This document shows, one piece after another, positions 50,746 to 62,815 of a DNA stretch of 64,000 nucleotides. Position 1 is the first letter of the stretch. Every line of letters starts with the position of its first letter. The translations under genes and the position numbers were made by a program. The notes beneath the pieces are model-generated. The model saw nothing but the letters and a program-made list of their open reading frames with translations. It did no database searches and was not told the origin of the DNA. The stretch is from Piper betle (lineage: Eukaryota > Streptophyta > Magnoliopsida > Piperales > Piperaceae), in contig JAURVB010014474.1 of assembly GCA_033002965.1 (NCBI GenBank), positions 248,001 through 312,000 on the forward strand. Reading direction: 5' to 3'.

Positions 50746-52217
50746 ATTGGATGCTTCATAACAAGCTATGAATTCAACTGCCATAGTTGAAGAAGCTATG
50801 AGTATCTTAGCACTCCTCCAAGAAATAACTCCTCTAACAAGTAGGTAGACATAGCTTGACATCCACCAAAATCGAAATTAAAATACCCAATGATCTCAAG
50901 TTGATCTGACTTCTAACATGTAAGAATGTAATGTTTTGTTCTCTGAAGATACCTTATTATGACTTTATTACTTTCGAATGATCCAAACTTAGATTACTTA
51001 AATATCTGCCCAACATTTCAACAATATACGCAATATCTAGACGCGTACATACTTGAGCCTACATAAAACTTCTCACTGCTGAAGCATAGGGAATCTTTTA
51101 CATTTGGGCCGATTTATTATCTACATAGAAACCTTCATTTGATTTATTATCTACATAGAAACCTGATAATCATCTCATATTTATTACAAAAATGAGCTTA
51201 GTGTAGTAAAATATGAACAATAAATCATGTCAAACAATAATCCTTTCTTTGGGCCGATGTATTATCCACATGGACACTTAACAATCATCTCATATTTATT
51301 ACCACAAATGAATATATAATTCTATCAAATAATAATATTCCTTTGGGCTAATTAATATCCACATGAATTAAATACTCATAACCATCTTAATATTTAAAAA
51401 ATTAATTTTCACAAAAGAGGCTACTTTGGCAGCATATTGTAGTCCTTAATAAATTTTAAAACATTAATTATGACTGAACAAAAAAAGGTTATAAAAATAA
51501 CTTTATGTAGGAGTTTCCGAAATTATAACATTTTGTAACAGTATTTTCGTACTTTCTTTAATCCTCAATCTGTAGATCTAAATGGAATAGAACTGAATAG
51601 TTCCAATCCATAATTTAAATATAAATTAAAACTTAATACTCAATGATTTAATATGAAGGTGGCTCTGATGCCGTTTATTCTATTTTATTGGATTTCATAT
51701 CAAATTATCGAATAAATAAACTAGATAACGGAAGTGTTCTAGAATCTTGATCACCTTAGATATTGGTCTTTTGATCTTTTGAATCTAAGAAGAGTTTTTT
51801 AAAACCTGAATTCTGAACAATGAGATACCAGAACAAAAATTGTTTATTGATTCAGGGACCATAACCTCCTTATTTATAGCTGTAGTTTCATAAATTCATT
51901 TTCACCCATCATAAAAAATAACTATGAAAAGGTATCTACACATTGAAATCTACACTCTTCACATTAAATTTTACACATTTATATCACATAACCTTTCACT
52001 TTAATAGATCAATTTAATTTAGGCCACATTATATGATAATATATAACACAATCTAATTCACGTATATATTTATGTCCAACATCCAACATCAACATCAACA
52101 TCAACATGAAGGACTATAGTGTATTCATTGCCAACACTTTTAACAATATACAAGGGAAACAGAAATTAGAAGGGAGCTGCGTATGCTCCAATAATGGAGC
52201 CGCCGATATAATATATA

Positions 52218-55200
52218 TCATCTCCTCTTCGCTAACTTGAACGTAGTCTTAAGAAACCGATAAGCAGCATCGTCCTTCCGATGGCACAACACTCTGAAAA
52301 TGGTGTTTGGATCGTTTCTGTTCCATCTCCCTGTAGTAGGCGGCACCAACATTCGTTGGCTATCGCCATCAAGCCCAGACTGCTAGCTTCACATGCCATT
52401 ACACTAAACTCCTCCACCAGCTGCTCCATCGATTGCCCCGTCAGATCTATCACCCCTTGCACCACCGCCACCTTCCTCGCCACGGCCGCCTCCATCACCA
52501 TCCCCTCCCCGAACGTGCACAACATGCGCTTTAGGCTCGAGAAGTCCTCGGCCAGTATATCATTCTCCGACCTTGTTGAATTGAAACACAGGGCATAAAA
52601 GGTCAGACTCATTACCATTTCTCATATTGTAGTTACGGAAAGCTTAGATACATTTTCTCCACACAAAGATTTATATAGGCCTAATAAAAACCCGGGAAAA
52701 AAAGATTTATATAAGTTATTTGGATTAAATAAAGAATAGGTTTATATTGGATTAAATACAAAATTATAAATAAGAAAATAATTGATTAAATTATAAGAAA
52801 GATTAGGGAGACAAATTTAAAAATTATTATTTCCAACATATATTCTTTTCTTCCTTTTATTTCTCTTAAGGGCTAATTGTATAAGTAGAATCAAATTTTA
52901 GGTGTAATAAACTCAACTCTTTTGCCTTCAAGTTTGAATTGAACTTGACTGGCTTCTACTATTAACATGAATTGCTCAAACTTTAATTACCTATATTCTT
53001 GTCAATGATAAAAAAGCTCAATTCGACATCAATAATGGGTCAAATAGTTTGTTTGAGTTACATCTGATCTTATTAACAAAAGAAAAGTCAATACCATCTT
53101 TTAAAATGCAACAAAAATAAAAACTAAATTAATTTATTATAATATATTTTTTCATTAAACTAAAATATATTTTTAAAGTTAAAATTTATTTCTAATATAT
53201 TAAATTATTACAATTTACCTTATTATTTAACAAGAATTTATTTATAAAATTAAAATTTATTTATATTAATATAAATTGTACATGATGCGACATTTAATGC
53301 ATAAAATTATTATTATAATATAATTTTATTGTTATTCATATTTAAAATATATAAAATGTTTTAAAAGCAGAATTATTTAGTCGAAGTTAAATTGCGTCAT
53401 TACAGAGTTTGATGTAGCTTAGGGTTCATTTCTTAGATTAGAAACCTCAAGAAGGACCTGGTTGGACCGCCGGCGAGTCGCACCGTGAGGAAGGCCTCGA
53501 AGGAGGCCTTGGCCAGCTCCTTGATTGCCAGTGGTTGCGCGCCGTCGGTGAGGATGGCGGCGAGAAGGGTCAGGTTCTGCTTCATCGTGCGCAGCGCCGG
53601 CTGTATCCGGGAGTTGGCCACCACGCCAGAGTATAACCCGTCGTAGAGGACGCAGTTGGAGTCGAGGAAGATGAGGCAGTAGTTGGCCACCTCGGAGACT
53701 GTCTGGTTGGCCCTCTGGATGGAGGCGCGGGCCGAGTCGAAGTAGGACGGCGGCGGGGTGGTGCTTGGAAGGAGTTGGCGCGACGGAGAGAGACTTGGCC
53801 AGGCATTGGATGTGTGCTTGCAAGTAGTGGAGGGTGTTGAGGCGGATGTAGAGGCGTTGGGTGCCCCTGCTCGTCGACGGCCGCGGGTTCTGTCCGTCGC
53901 TGGTGCCGCCATTGCTGAACTGGTCCTTGCATGGGCTTGCCTTCTTCCTTAGCCTCGTGATCTTGGAGTCTTTGTTGCACCTTGTTAATGGTGGCAGTGT
54001 TGGGATGTAGTTCGATTTAGACACTGCAACAACAGCAAGAATCGGACATATTCATGTCTATCTTCTACAGTTCGATTGCTGTACTCTCTTTGAGTTTGGT
54101 AATAATTTGTATTACTACCGGATGTAGCAACGAATGTGATGTAGTCTTGCAACAGGTTTTCTAGGCCATCTGCAAGGTATTGCACCGTCTCCTCCGACAC
54201 AGCAGCTGGAATCTTCAAGAAGTCGTCCACTGTCTCCTTGGACAACTTCATCAAATCTCCCACCGATTGGGCGTATGGCTCTGTCTTAGATGTTGGGTTC
54301 CAAGTCTGCAAATAGAAAGGAGAAACAAGTACCATCTCTTGCTAAATGGATGTACCCAAAAATCAATTTTTTGTAGCTAAATGTTACAGAGCTAGTAGCT
54401 TAGTACCTCACTCTCTTTAGCTCGGATGATGCAGTCTTTTACTTTCCTAAATCTCTCGTCTGTCCATGATTTGGTGAGGTCGAGGATGATGGAGTCGACC
54501 TCGTACGGGATCATCTCCGTCATGAGAGCTCTCTCTCCACCTTCACAGTCCTCGGAGGCTTCTTCAACCATCTGAATCAAAACCTTCTCTAGTTTTTTAG
54601 CGGCTTGAAGCACACACACCGCTTCGTTCGTTAAGACGGTGACGCCGTTCAAATACTGTTTGAGAAGGACTCCATAGCAGTCATGGAGGGTGATGGCCGC
54701 CACTCCCTCTGCAATCGAATGCCATCTCTTCAAAATGGGGCTAAACTTCTCCTTCTCTCTTACAGCCAGCTCCTCTGTTTCATTCCCCAATTGAAGAAGC
54801 GATTCGCTCATATAATCCACCTTCCCTTCCCCATCTTCCTACACCCCCGCATTGCTTACACTCTGTGCTTCCAATACCTACCATAACCAAGAGTAGTTCA
54901 TTGTTGGTGCTCTGATATAGCCATTAATGGATGCGAAAGAGTGTAATACCTTGGCAAAGGCGTTTCTCAACAGGACCGAATGTAGTAGTCGACCCTATTG
55001 CCGGTTGAGTCGACCGGCGCTCTCATCGCTCAGCACCGCGGACAGAGCAAGAGGAAGGACATTCTCAATGGATCCGATCACATTTTTGGGGAAGCACTCG
55101 TGGCAATCCAGCAGCTTCTTCTCCGCCCACCCTTGCATGGAGGTGACCATGGACGACAGAATGCTCTCATAAACCGAGTCCTTCCTTCTCGGCTCGCTTG

Positions 55201-56137
55201 GCGTCGTCGCCGACTTCGGCTAGCATGGTGAGGGAGGCCTACAACAGGTCCTCCTCCACCTGCCCTGTTCTCACGAACTGCTGGAACAGCACCCAATCAA
55301 AGCATAGGTTGTGGACGGCCTTGTCGATCCCCAACGACGGCCATGCCTTCCTCATAAGCTCCACCAGCTCGTCCACCTCCTCCAAGACCTGCGGATCATC
55401 CTTCTTATCGAAGATGAACTGCAACAGGGCGAGGTAGAGGTGGAGTTTGAGCGGGAAGCCGTCGGTCCAATGGCAGGCCTCGGCCGTGGCACCGCCGGGC
55501 GCCCGCCACGCCAAAGCGGCGACACAGTTGGAGAGGGTTCGGACGGTGTGAGAGTTCTTGCTGGCGTCAATCGGCTTCTGCTCGCCAGCACGGACGATCT
55601 CGCGGAGGCGGGCGGCGGAGGGGTTGGCTTTGTCGAGCAGTACCGCCTGGTGGAGGAGAAGCCCCGCCTCCAACATCTTGAGCTGCCGCTTCTGCCATGC
55701 GTGCTACTCATGGCCGTCGGCGAAGTCCGAAGGCTTGAGGTGCCGGAGCAGCTCCAATGGCAGGACGATCGTCTCCGCTCGCCGCTGACAAAAGGAGATT
55801 GAGGACGACGAATAGATGGGGTATCGAGGAGGATCCTCGTGAGAGCCATGCGGAGGCGGCCGTCGTTCTGGGCCGAGACGGCCATTTGCAGGCGCATGAG
55901 GTCGGCGGAGGTGCGGGGGCGCTTGTCCCGGACGGCGGCGGAGCTAGAACCCGAGCTCGAGCTCAAAGTACCCTTGAGGGGGTGGGCACGGCTGTGGGTC
56001 TTGAGCCCGAGCCCCGTCTTCGGCGCGCCGGCGGGGGCGGTCGGGGAAGGGTTGTTGCCTGCAGGGGAGTCGGCGGTGCGGCGGGCGGCGCCGGAGCGGC
56101 AGGCGGCGAAGAAGAGGAGGCGGCACGGACAGGTCAT
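52218..56137 (-). pseudogene. DUF810 (PATROL1-like, MUN-domain) protein pseudogene
   Basis: DUF810 proteins are plant relatives of Munc13; Arabidopsis PATROL1 delivers the H+-ATPase AHA1 to the plasma membrane in guard cells. Minus-strand exons show the family sequence: FFAACRSG and DKRPRTSADLMRLQM (56137-about 55800), LPLELLRHLKPSDF and MLEAGLLLHQAVLLDK (about 55780-55660), SKNSHTVRTLSN and HNLCFDWVLFQQF (to 55240), LSDES (about 55040), MDYMSESLLQ (54820-54392), PTSKTEPYAQSVGDLMKLS (54320 on), LPPLTRCNKDSK and PSTSRGTQRLYIRLNTLHYL (54015-53780), SEVANYCLIFLDSNC (about 53690) and the final exon (about 52570-52218, VIDLTGQSMEQLVEEF ... FLKTTFKLAKRR). In-frame stops at 55704-55706, 55239-55241 and 54995-54997 and frame shifts near 55790, 55170, 53765 and 52370 disable it. 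Confidence 0.85.
52640..53400. other. AT-rich intron of the DUF810-like pseudogene
   Basis: This stretch lies between the last two recognisable exons. No element ends or coding sequence were seen. Confidence 0.45.
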
Positions 56138-56249
56138 TCCCTCTCTTCAAAATACAGGTAATACAGTTTGAAAATGTGGATCCATTTCTGCACTTTCCCT
56201 CCTTTTCTTTATCTCTGCTCTCTTCTTCTCCTTCTCCATTGGCCTCCAA

Positions 56250-57060
56250 TGCTCTTTTCTATCTGTGCATGTTATGTGATTCATTAATGTATTACTTAAT
56301 TACACTTCCCATTTTGCTTTGCTCTTGTTAAGGTTGAGTATTGGATGTTAGATGGCAGTAATACATGTTGACGTTGAAAAACAATTTGCACTTTGTATAT
56401 GTGTAATATATTGCATTAAACCAAGTTAAGTTTGTACTTGTATGTGTACTATATGACATTTTTAGGTGTACTAGTCATGCGTTAATTACCATGAATTATT
56501 TTTCCCTTCAAGATCAAATTTACCTTTGAAAAGAAATATTAGGTCCTTTAATTTTCCTGTCATAACATACTAAAAAACATTTACAAGTATCCATTTAATT
56601 TGATTCTGATCTGTAGCTAGTGGGAAAGCATATCTCGAGGTATTGCAATCTCTTTGTATTAAAGGTATAGAAGCATTTGATATCATAAATGTTGCAGATT
56701 ATGCGACTGAAGCATATTTTTGTTAGCTCGAGAAAGAAACGTACAAAATTATTCATGTCGGCAGAGACTCTTGCTGACAGTGAAATCTCCGGTGATGCAA
56801 CCTGGACGTTGTAGTTGTAGAGAAGATGAATGCAAATAGCTTGATCTTTTCAACAAACAGTGAAATTTCACATTTAACAGATAAAAACGTGTGAACAAGA
56901 TGAAAAATAACCACATGGATGATGAAGAACAATCGAACAAATCATTGTGGGACAACTTCAAACCCCGAAACACAAAATACAAATTTATACACAACTTATA
57001 TCGCACACCAATATATAACAAACACATCTGAGCAAACTTTAGTTTTGGGTTTCTTAGCAA
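56250..57060. other. Intergenic spacer
   Basis: About 0.8 kb between the DUF810-like gene start and the end of the next minus-strand gene; AT-rich, no feature recognised. It should hold the promoter of the former and the 3' UTR of the latter. Confidence 0.45.
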
Positions 57061-57067
57061 CTACAAA

Positions 57068-58566
57068 TCATGGTTCGATCAAAGCCTTCTCCAATCTTGT
57101 CTGAAATGGTGTAGAATGCCAATTCACCCTCTTATCCTGCACAGTAAAAAATCAATAAGAACACAACCGAATTGCAAGCCTCTCCCTCGCAGCAAAACCG
57201 CCACCTAAAAAACTTACAGAATCTCAAGCCCGCGGTACTCTTATCCAAAGATCCTACCTCTCTTGTACTTGCTTGTGGTATTCGGTATTCCATTCATTCC
57301 TTCCCTTTCAGGTTGATGGCTCCAATATCTCCCAACAGTACCCACAATGGGGATGTCATCAGGGCTCTTACTCGGTGACCTTCTCGGGGAAGAAGAAGCC
57401 GTGCTCTTGATCTGTTCGACTGTGAGAACACCCAGTATCGGCCGGTCCTCGTACCTCCTTGGTGGATAAGAAGAGGTATGAGACACACTAGAAGAGATTG
57501 TTTTTGTGTCCTGAGATGGGGACACTAGCCAGGTTGAAAGGCTTGCATCAACTTCAACGGCTGGTACCGGAGGTGGTGTTGATGGCACATCCTTCGCTAC
57601 CAGTTTGTCCACTCCTTTGGGTTTGAGGGATTTGAATGTTGGCTCCTCGGATGAAAAAGGTGGAGAATCTAGATTTTCCTCGAGACCAATGTTCTCCTTG
57701 TTGGGTTTTCCGATGGTGGAAGAAGGCTCTGCCTTCACTTCCTTCCACTGGGAAAGGTTCTCCACCGGATTCAGAACAGAGTGAGCGTAGTGGCTCCGGT
57801 CTCTAGCTCCAGTAGCAGTAGATATGGCGGGAGAGATTGGATCAAATCTTTGCTCTGCGTCCAAAGGTAGCGAGAAGCACGACTCTTGAGACTCCTCTGG
57901 TTCTTCCTCCTCGTATTCCAACTCTCCATAGTCCTCTAAGTCGCTTTCTTCAAGATCCTCATCCACATTTCCATGCTCTTCTTCTTCTTCTTCGTCTTCC
58001 TCATCATCACTAACCACACAGTTCTGATACCGGTGATTCTCTGGAAAAGATACCTGCCTCGGTAGAACAAACAAATCTTCGTCCGATTTCAGGCCCTCTT
58101 CTTCCCTTCCTTGCTCCTCATCCCCTTCCAAGATCGGAACAATTGCAGCAGAAGCCTCAATGTAGGTATTGACATTGAGATCAAACGTCACCTTCTTTTT
58201 CACATTAACGCACAAAATCTCCGGTTTCTCCCTAACCCACAATACAAATTTCTCATATAGCTATGACACAAAAAAAAAAAACAATCTTTCATGCACGCAG
58301 AATCGATGCAGAAACTCTACCTATCCTCTGAACCGAAAAGGATGGAATCATTCGATGGTTGCTGCAAGCATTCACCACCATTCCGACGACTCTGAAGTTG
58401 TCAGAAAATCAAAACTTTAGACAAAAAATGGGAAAAACTAAATAAAAAAACAGGAACGAAAGGACGAGCTAGAAAGGCCGCTCACCGGGCTCCTGGGGGG
58501 AGATTTCCTCTTGGGCTTCCGGCGGCGGCCATTGTCGGATCCGAAGCAGCCAAGGAAGCACCCCAT
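57068..58566 (-). CDS. Plant-specific acidic protein with MGC lipidation motif, function unknown
   Basis: Exon 58566-58486 encodes MGCFLGCFGSDNGRRRKPKR followed by KSPPRSP; exon 58260-57258 joins in frame and encodes about 334 residues; exon 57136-57068 encodes DKRVNWHSTPFQTRLEKALI. Gly2 with Cys3 and Cys7 is a likely myristoylation and palmitoylation signal, followed by a basic patch, so membrane attachment is inferred. The large exon has KKKVTFDLNVNTY, a long Glu/Asp run (about 58020-57890), DRPILGVLTVEQIKS-like and PIVGTVGRYWS motifs and GIPNTTSKYK. These motifs recur in an uncharacterised plant family. One extra base near 57258 (TACAAGAGAG) breaks the frame into the last exon, ending translation at the junction. 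A possible further exon at 58391-58321 (CLQQPSNDS) does not keep frame. Confidence 0.7.
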
Positions 58567-58819
58567 TGACTTGCGGATCCAAGGCGGGCCTCCTCCGATC
58601 GAAGGACCGAAAAAGACGAGTTCTTTACAAGAAGACGACGACGGCGATGGCGGCCATGGAGGAGAAGGAGGAGAAGCTCGACGCTCTCGTCTTTCTGTTG
58701 TCAAAGCAATGTGACCGTTGGAGTGGGGTCCACCATCTCTGGGTCCCACTTTTTTATATATGTTTTGGGAAACTTTTTTATATATGCGTAATGATTGATT
58801 ATGGGTGATATTAGAGGAA

Positions 58820-59990
58820 TATTACAGCTCGGGCGTATATTTCATTGGGTTTCAATTTTGCCGTTGAAATGCTAGGGACCCACTATCAATATTAGGGATT
58901 TTCGTTTAGTATTTTTCTTATGTGCAAATTTATTTTATTGGAGTTGTAAGAGGACGATAAGAGTGAGGCAAGCAATCTAGTTTAATCTAATCTTATTAAT
59001 AAAAGAAGCTTACGAAAAATTGGAGATTTATAAGGCATTTATTTACATTCTTTTGGACTTGTTTAATAAAAAAATAAAAAAATATTAGAGATAAACAAAT
59101 AAAATTGGTATTTGGTGAAACATTAAAAAAATAATATGGACTCTTTCACAGTTTTCATGTGAAACTATTAAAAAAAAAAGATTATGCTTTAAATTTTTTT
59201 CTCTCGCGATTGTCACATTCCCTCACCCTTCTTCCCCACCTTTACTCTTCTCTCCCGACTTCCAACTGCTAAATAATATTATTAGAATTTTTAAAAATAA
59301 TTATATTTGTCAACATTATTTTATAAGCTCGATTACTTTTCGTAATTTTAATAAATTAAGAATCATGATACAATTTTCTATATATGTAGTTAAATAAAAT
59401 ATAATAAAAAATCAAATAATTACATTCTATCTCATCACTTAATTAAAAATTATTTTTAAAATCAAAATTTATCTTTAAAATATTATATTAATAATTAATA
59501 CAGTATATTTTATTGTTTAATAAAAACTTATCCATAAAATTAAAAAGCCTGGCACAGCTTTTTTCTATTTAATAATAACATAGAAGAATTAGGAATGAAT
59601 TTGGATATCTGATATTCATGTAAGGATTTGTATCAGTTTATACCAAATCCAAATTAGTTTCAGATTGGATACAAATAACCCACGACTACGGCCTGACTTG
59701 GGCCTGGCCACGATGGCCATCCCTGCAGGCTCCATGTTCCATAATCTAGTAGACAACATTGATCATTCTCTTCTACATACTCCATGGCCATACAACTTGA
59801 ATCATGACTATATTACTCGAACATTATTCATATCAATTCCAATCGCATAATAAAAACTTGTCAATAACCAATAACCAGGCAGCCACTCTTAAAAACTATA
59901 TGTATGAGTAGCCTTTTACAAATCTAACAGACATTTTGGGGGCTTAGTTACCATTACGGCATACATCTTCAAAATCGACCCGGAAGGTCA
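58820..59990. other. Intergenic, AT-rich
   Basis: No gene or clear element recognised between the start of the acidic protein gene and the end of the CER1-like gene. The bases next to 59994 are expected to be 3' UTR of the CER1-like gene. Confidence 0.45.
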
Positions 59991-59994
59991 CAAG

Positions 59995-62815
59995 CTACGA
60001 GCTCTGAGGTGGAGGGAGGAGAAGGAAGCCATGGCGAGAAGCAGCAGCCCAGACCTGGGTCACATCCATCACCTTCTCCCCGCACTCATGCACATCCCAG
60101 CCTTCCAGTGCATGTACAATCCCAGCTGCCCGCCATGCGCTTATGGCCCTCCGAGGCAACCAATTCTGTGTCATTCACAAGCGAGTTAGAAGCAACTCTT
60201 CCTACAATTTTTTATGCTAATTCTGCATTTTCTACGTAGTGCTCACCTCGCAACAGTGTATGTTCTCTAATTCCTTGGGGGCCATCAAGGCCGGAGTGTC
60301 GTAGTATATGCAGTCCTCTCTTGAACTTGCAGGGGGGAACTGTGAGAAGGGAATGAAGCAAGTTCCCTTTGGTGCTCTGCTCTGTTCTTCTTTGGTCAGC
60401 CCCTCCCCCACCAGCCACACCTGGTTATAGTTTTTCATGATGAATTCATGCTTTAGATTTAAGGACAAGTGATAAATATAGATTGAAGGATAGAAAGGTT
60501 ACCTTGGCAAAGCAGGTGCTAGAAAGATCGAGTTGGCTTCCCATGCTAGTGGGTAATTGTAATTTGAGCCACTTTAACTCGTCTCTTCTGAGCACCACAA
60601 CCTAGACGTTCAAGAATTGTCATCGAGCTCTTTATGTATGTGGAAGAATTGCTGGCTATAAGAGGAGAGTGAAGTTACCTTGACACCTTTCAAGCACAGG
60701 GCAAGGGCCAGTGCACGTCCTGCCTTGGAGAGATGCCCTCTAAGAACAACCTCCTTCGTCCCTTGGGGTATGTTGTTGAGCACAACTCCTACTGCCAATG
60801 CAGTCCCATCTACCACTCTAATTTTCAGATTGGGGTGCCTCTGGACATAGAGCTCTCCACTCCCATTAAGTTGCTCTTTCTGTTGCATTATTAATTAATT
60901 AATTACTACTTCCCATGTAAAACACTAAGCAATTGGGAAGGGAAGTTGTACAGATTAATTATGTACTAAAAATTACTTGATTAAGAAGGCCCAAGCTAAT
61001 CACTTTGGCCCCTTCTTGATTTGCATCCAGAATGGCTTTCTCAATCATTGAATTGATGCCTAGCCTCCTGCCACCTTACCCGATACTGCAATTACAAAGT
61101 GCCCAAAACCCAGTTAATAAATCAGTTAAGAGTCCTCGAGAAGCAGAGAGGTAGAGAAAAAAAGTATGCTCACATGAAAGCTAAATCTGGGAACTGCCCA
61201 AGTCTGGATCTGAACTTTGCCCAACCTATTACTCTCCACAGTGAATGTATCGCCCAAGATCCACGTGAAGAGCATAGCAAACCATGTAAAATGGGGCGAG
61301 CAACCACAGGTACCATCTGCAAGTGTATGGGTTGGATGCAAAAGACGCCCAACCCAGGGGCAGGTGGTAGATAGAGTTCAATGTGGTTGGATGGGTGAGA
61401 TGAACCGCGTCCACGCTCTGCTTCACCTTACCCTTGGAACAAGCTTCATATAAGGCGTCCGATGAGTCATCGGTGGTACCATAGAGGTGGTCATAAAAAG
61501 GCATGAACAGTGAGTAGTTGGTTCTGAACTGGGTGTGGTGCAGTGAATGAAACCTGGTGGCAAGAAACAATGTTTAATTGATGGCACGGATTATTTGGTA
61601 GAGAAGAAGAAGAAAGTTTTGTTCACAAAACTTTTTCTATACTAGCTCGTCAGAACATGATAAAAATTAGGAGCATGTGGAAGAGCCTTACGAGGGGGTG
61701 TACATCAAATACTTGAGTGGAGGGAAGGCTCTAAACAACCATGTTGGCACAAGCTCGAAATTGCAATGCCCCAGATTGTTCATAAAATCAATGTAAGTGG
61801 TGTACAAGGCCAAAGCTACAATGGAAGCTGTCCCAGTGAATGTAGCTGCTAACTGTGGTATCGAGAAGAGTAACACATATGACACAACTTCTATAAACGG
61901 GTGAATCACAGCTGCCATAAAACAGAGATTGATCACTAATTCCACTTATAAATAATATAATTATAACAAGTTCATCATATCTAGCTAATTTGGTACGAAG
62001 TTTTTGAAGAACTGACCAGTATTGGGCTCGGTGGCAATGGATAGATGGTGGTGGGAATGATAGCGGGAATAGAGGAAATGGTGATGGAGAGCTCTGTGGA
62101 GCCAATAGTAAAGGAATTCCACAGGACCCATATGAACAATAAAGCACAAGATCACACCACTGGTCTTCCACAAGGGCAACTTGCGAGCTCTCTCAATAAG
62201 ATAACGACCCAAGTAGAGAAGTAGTCCATTTAAGATGATCTGATCGTCCCTGTCGCACAGTAGCTTCTCGTTAATTATTTGTTATTTCTCAAGTACTGGG
62301 CATTTGAATTGCTAATAATTAATATCTTGTATTGATATCATGTTGTCATACCAGTTCTCCTCTCTATCAACTTGTTCAAACTCAATACCCCTCTGGACAA
62401 TCTTGTTTCTGTTCCTAGCAGTCTGGAAACGAGAGAGGCTCCTCCACAATTGGAAGTGAAGGATTCTCCACAATATGAAGGGCAAGACGGCAAGGTAAGA
62501 GAGATCCTTCTCGTCCTTTGGCATGGTCAAGTATGAATGTATGCTGTGTGCTGCCCAAGGTGCCAATACCATGTACTACCACCACACGTTATCAATTGAC
62601 AAATCTAAGGCTTGAATGCTTGTATGATTTTCATTTTTTATACAGAAAAACAAGTAAAGAATTTCAAAAAACAGAAAAAGAAGACAGCTCTTGTTGATGT
62701 TCTGCATTAGTTGATCAAATTTGGCGATCAAGGAAGGAAATGGTTGAGTGTGTACCTTGAAGCTTCCTAGATCTTGCCATGGCCATTTGGTGAGAGGGCC
62801 TGGCATCGAAGCCAT
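59995..62815 (-). CDS. CER1: CER1-like very-long-chain aldehyde decarbonylase (wax alkane synthesis), frame broken twice
   Basis: Ten exons: 62815-62756, 62575-62352, 62249-62017, 61911-61692, 61553-61174, 61085-60977, 60879-60679, 60601-60503, 60420-60247, 60165-59995, all with GT-AG introns. The product (about 622 residues if the two extra bases are discounted) starts MASMPGPLTKWPWQDLGSFK and has the fatty acid hydroxylase histidine boxes HRALHHH, HSHHHLS and HSLHHTQFRTNY, then the WAX2 C-terminal domain (VWLVGEGLTKEEQ, CFIPFSQFPP, NWLPRRAISAWRAAGIVHAL). CER1 with CER3 and cytochrome b5 in the ER makes cuticular alkanes. One-base insertions near 61281-61293 (extra T in CCATTTTACATGG) and 61050-61065 (GAGGCTAGGC) each break the frame. 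With every exon and splice site intact, assembly error is a real alternative to pseudogenisation. Confidence 0.88.

Larger units (their letters stand above)
49025..52088 (-). mobile_element. Ty1/copia element, internally deleted
   Basis: Two direct repeats (about 49025-49460 and 51675-52088), sharing AATTCTGAACAATGAGATACC and TTTCACTTTAATAGATCAAT, are the LTRs. On the minus strand the right one is followed by GGCATCAGAGCC (about 51672-51661), a variant of the tRNA-Met primer site, and the left one is preceded by AAATGGGGAT (purine tract). The interior (about 2.2 kb, of which 0.6 kb is a nested MITE) keeps only traces of the C-terminal RNase H end, for example KHLEIKFLVVKE-like and EHIGTNF-like words near 49870-50050. 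gag, protease, integrase and most of RT are missing. Outer target duplications could not be matched. Confidence 0.75.

Noticed and set aside
53582..53980. Alternative Pro/Ser/Thr-rich frames in the DUF810 exon
   Set aside because: These are shifted readings of the DUF810-like exons; the true family sequence runs in the other two minus-strand frames.
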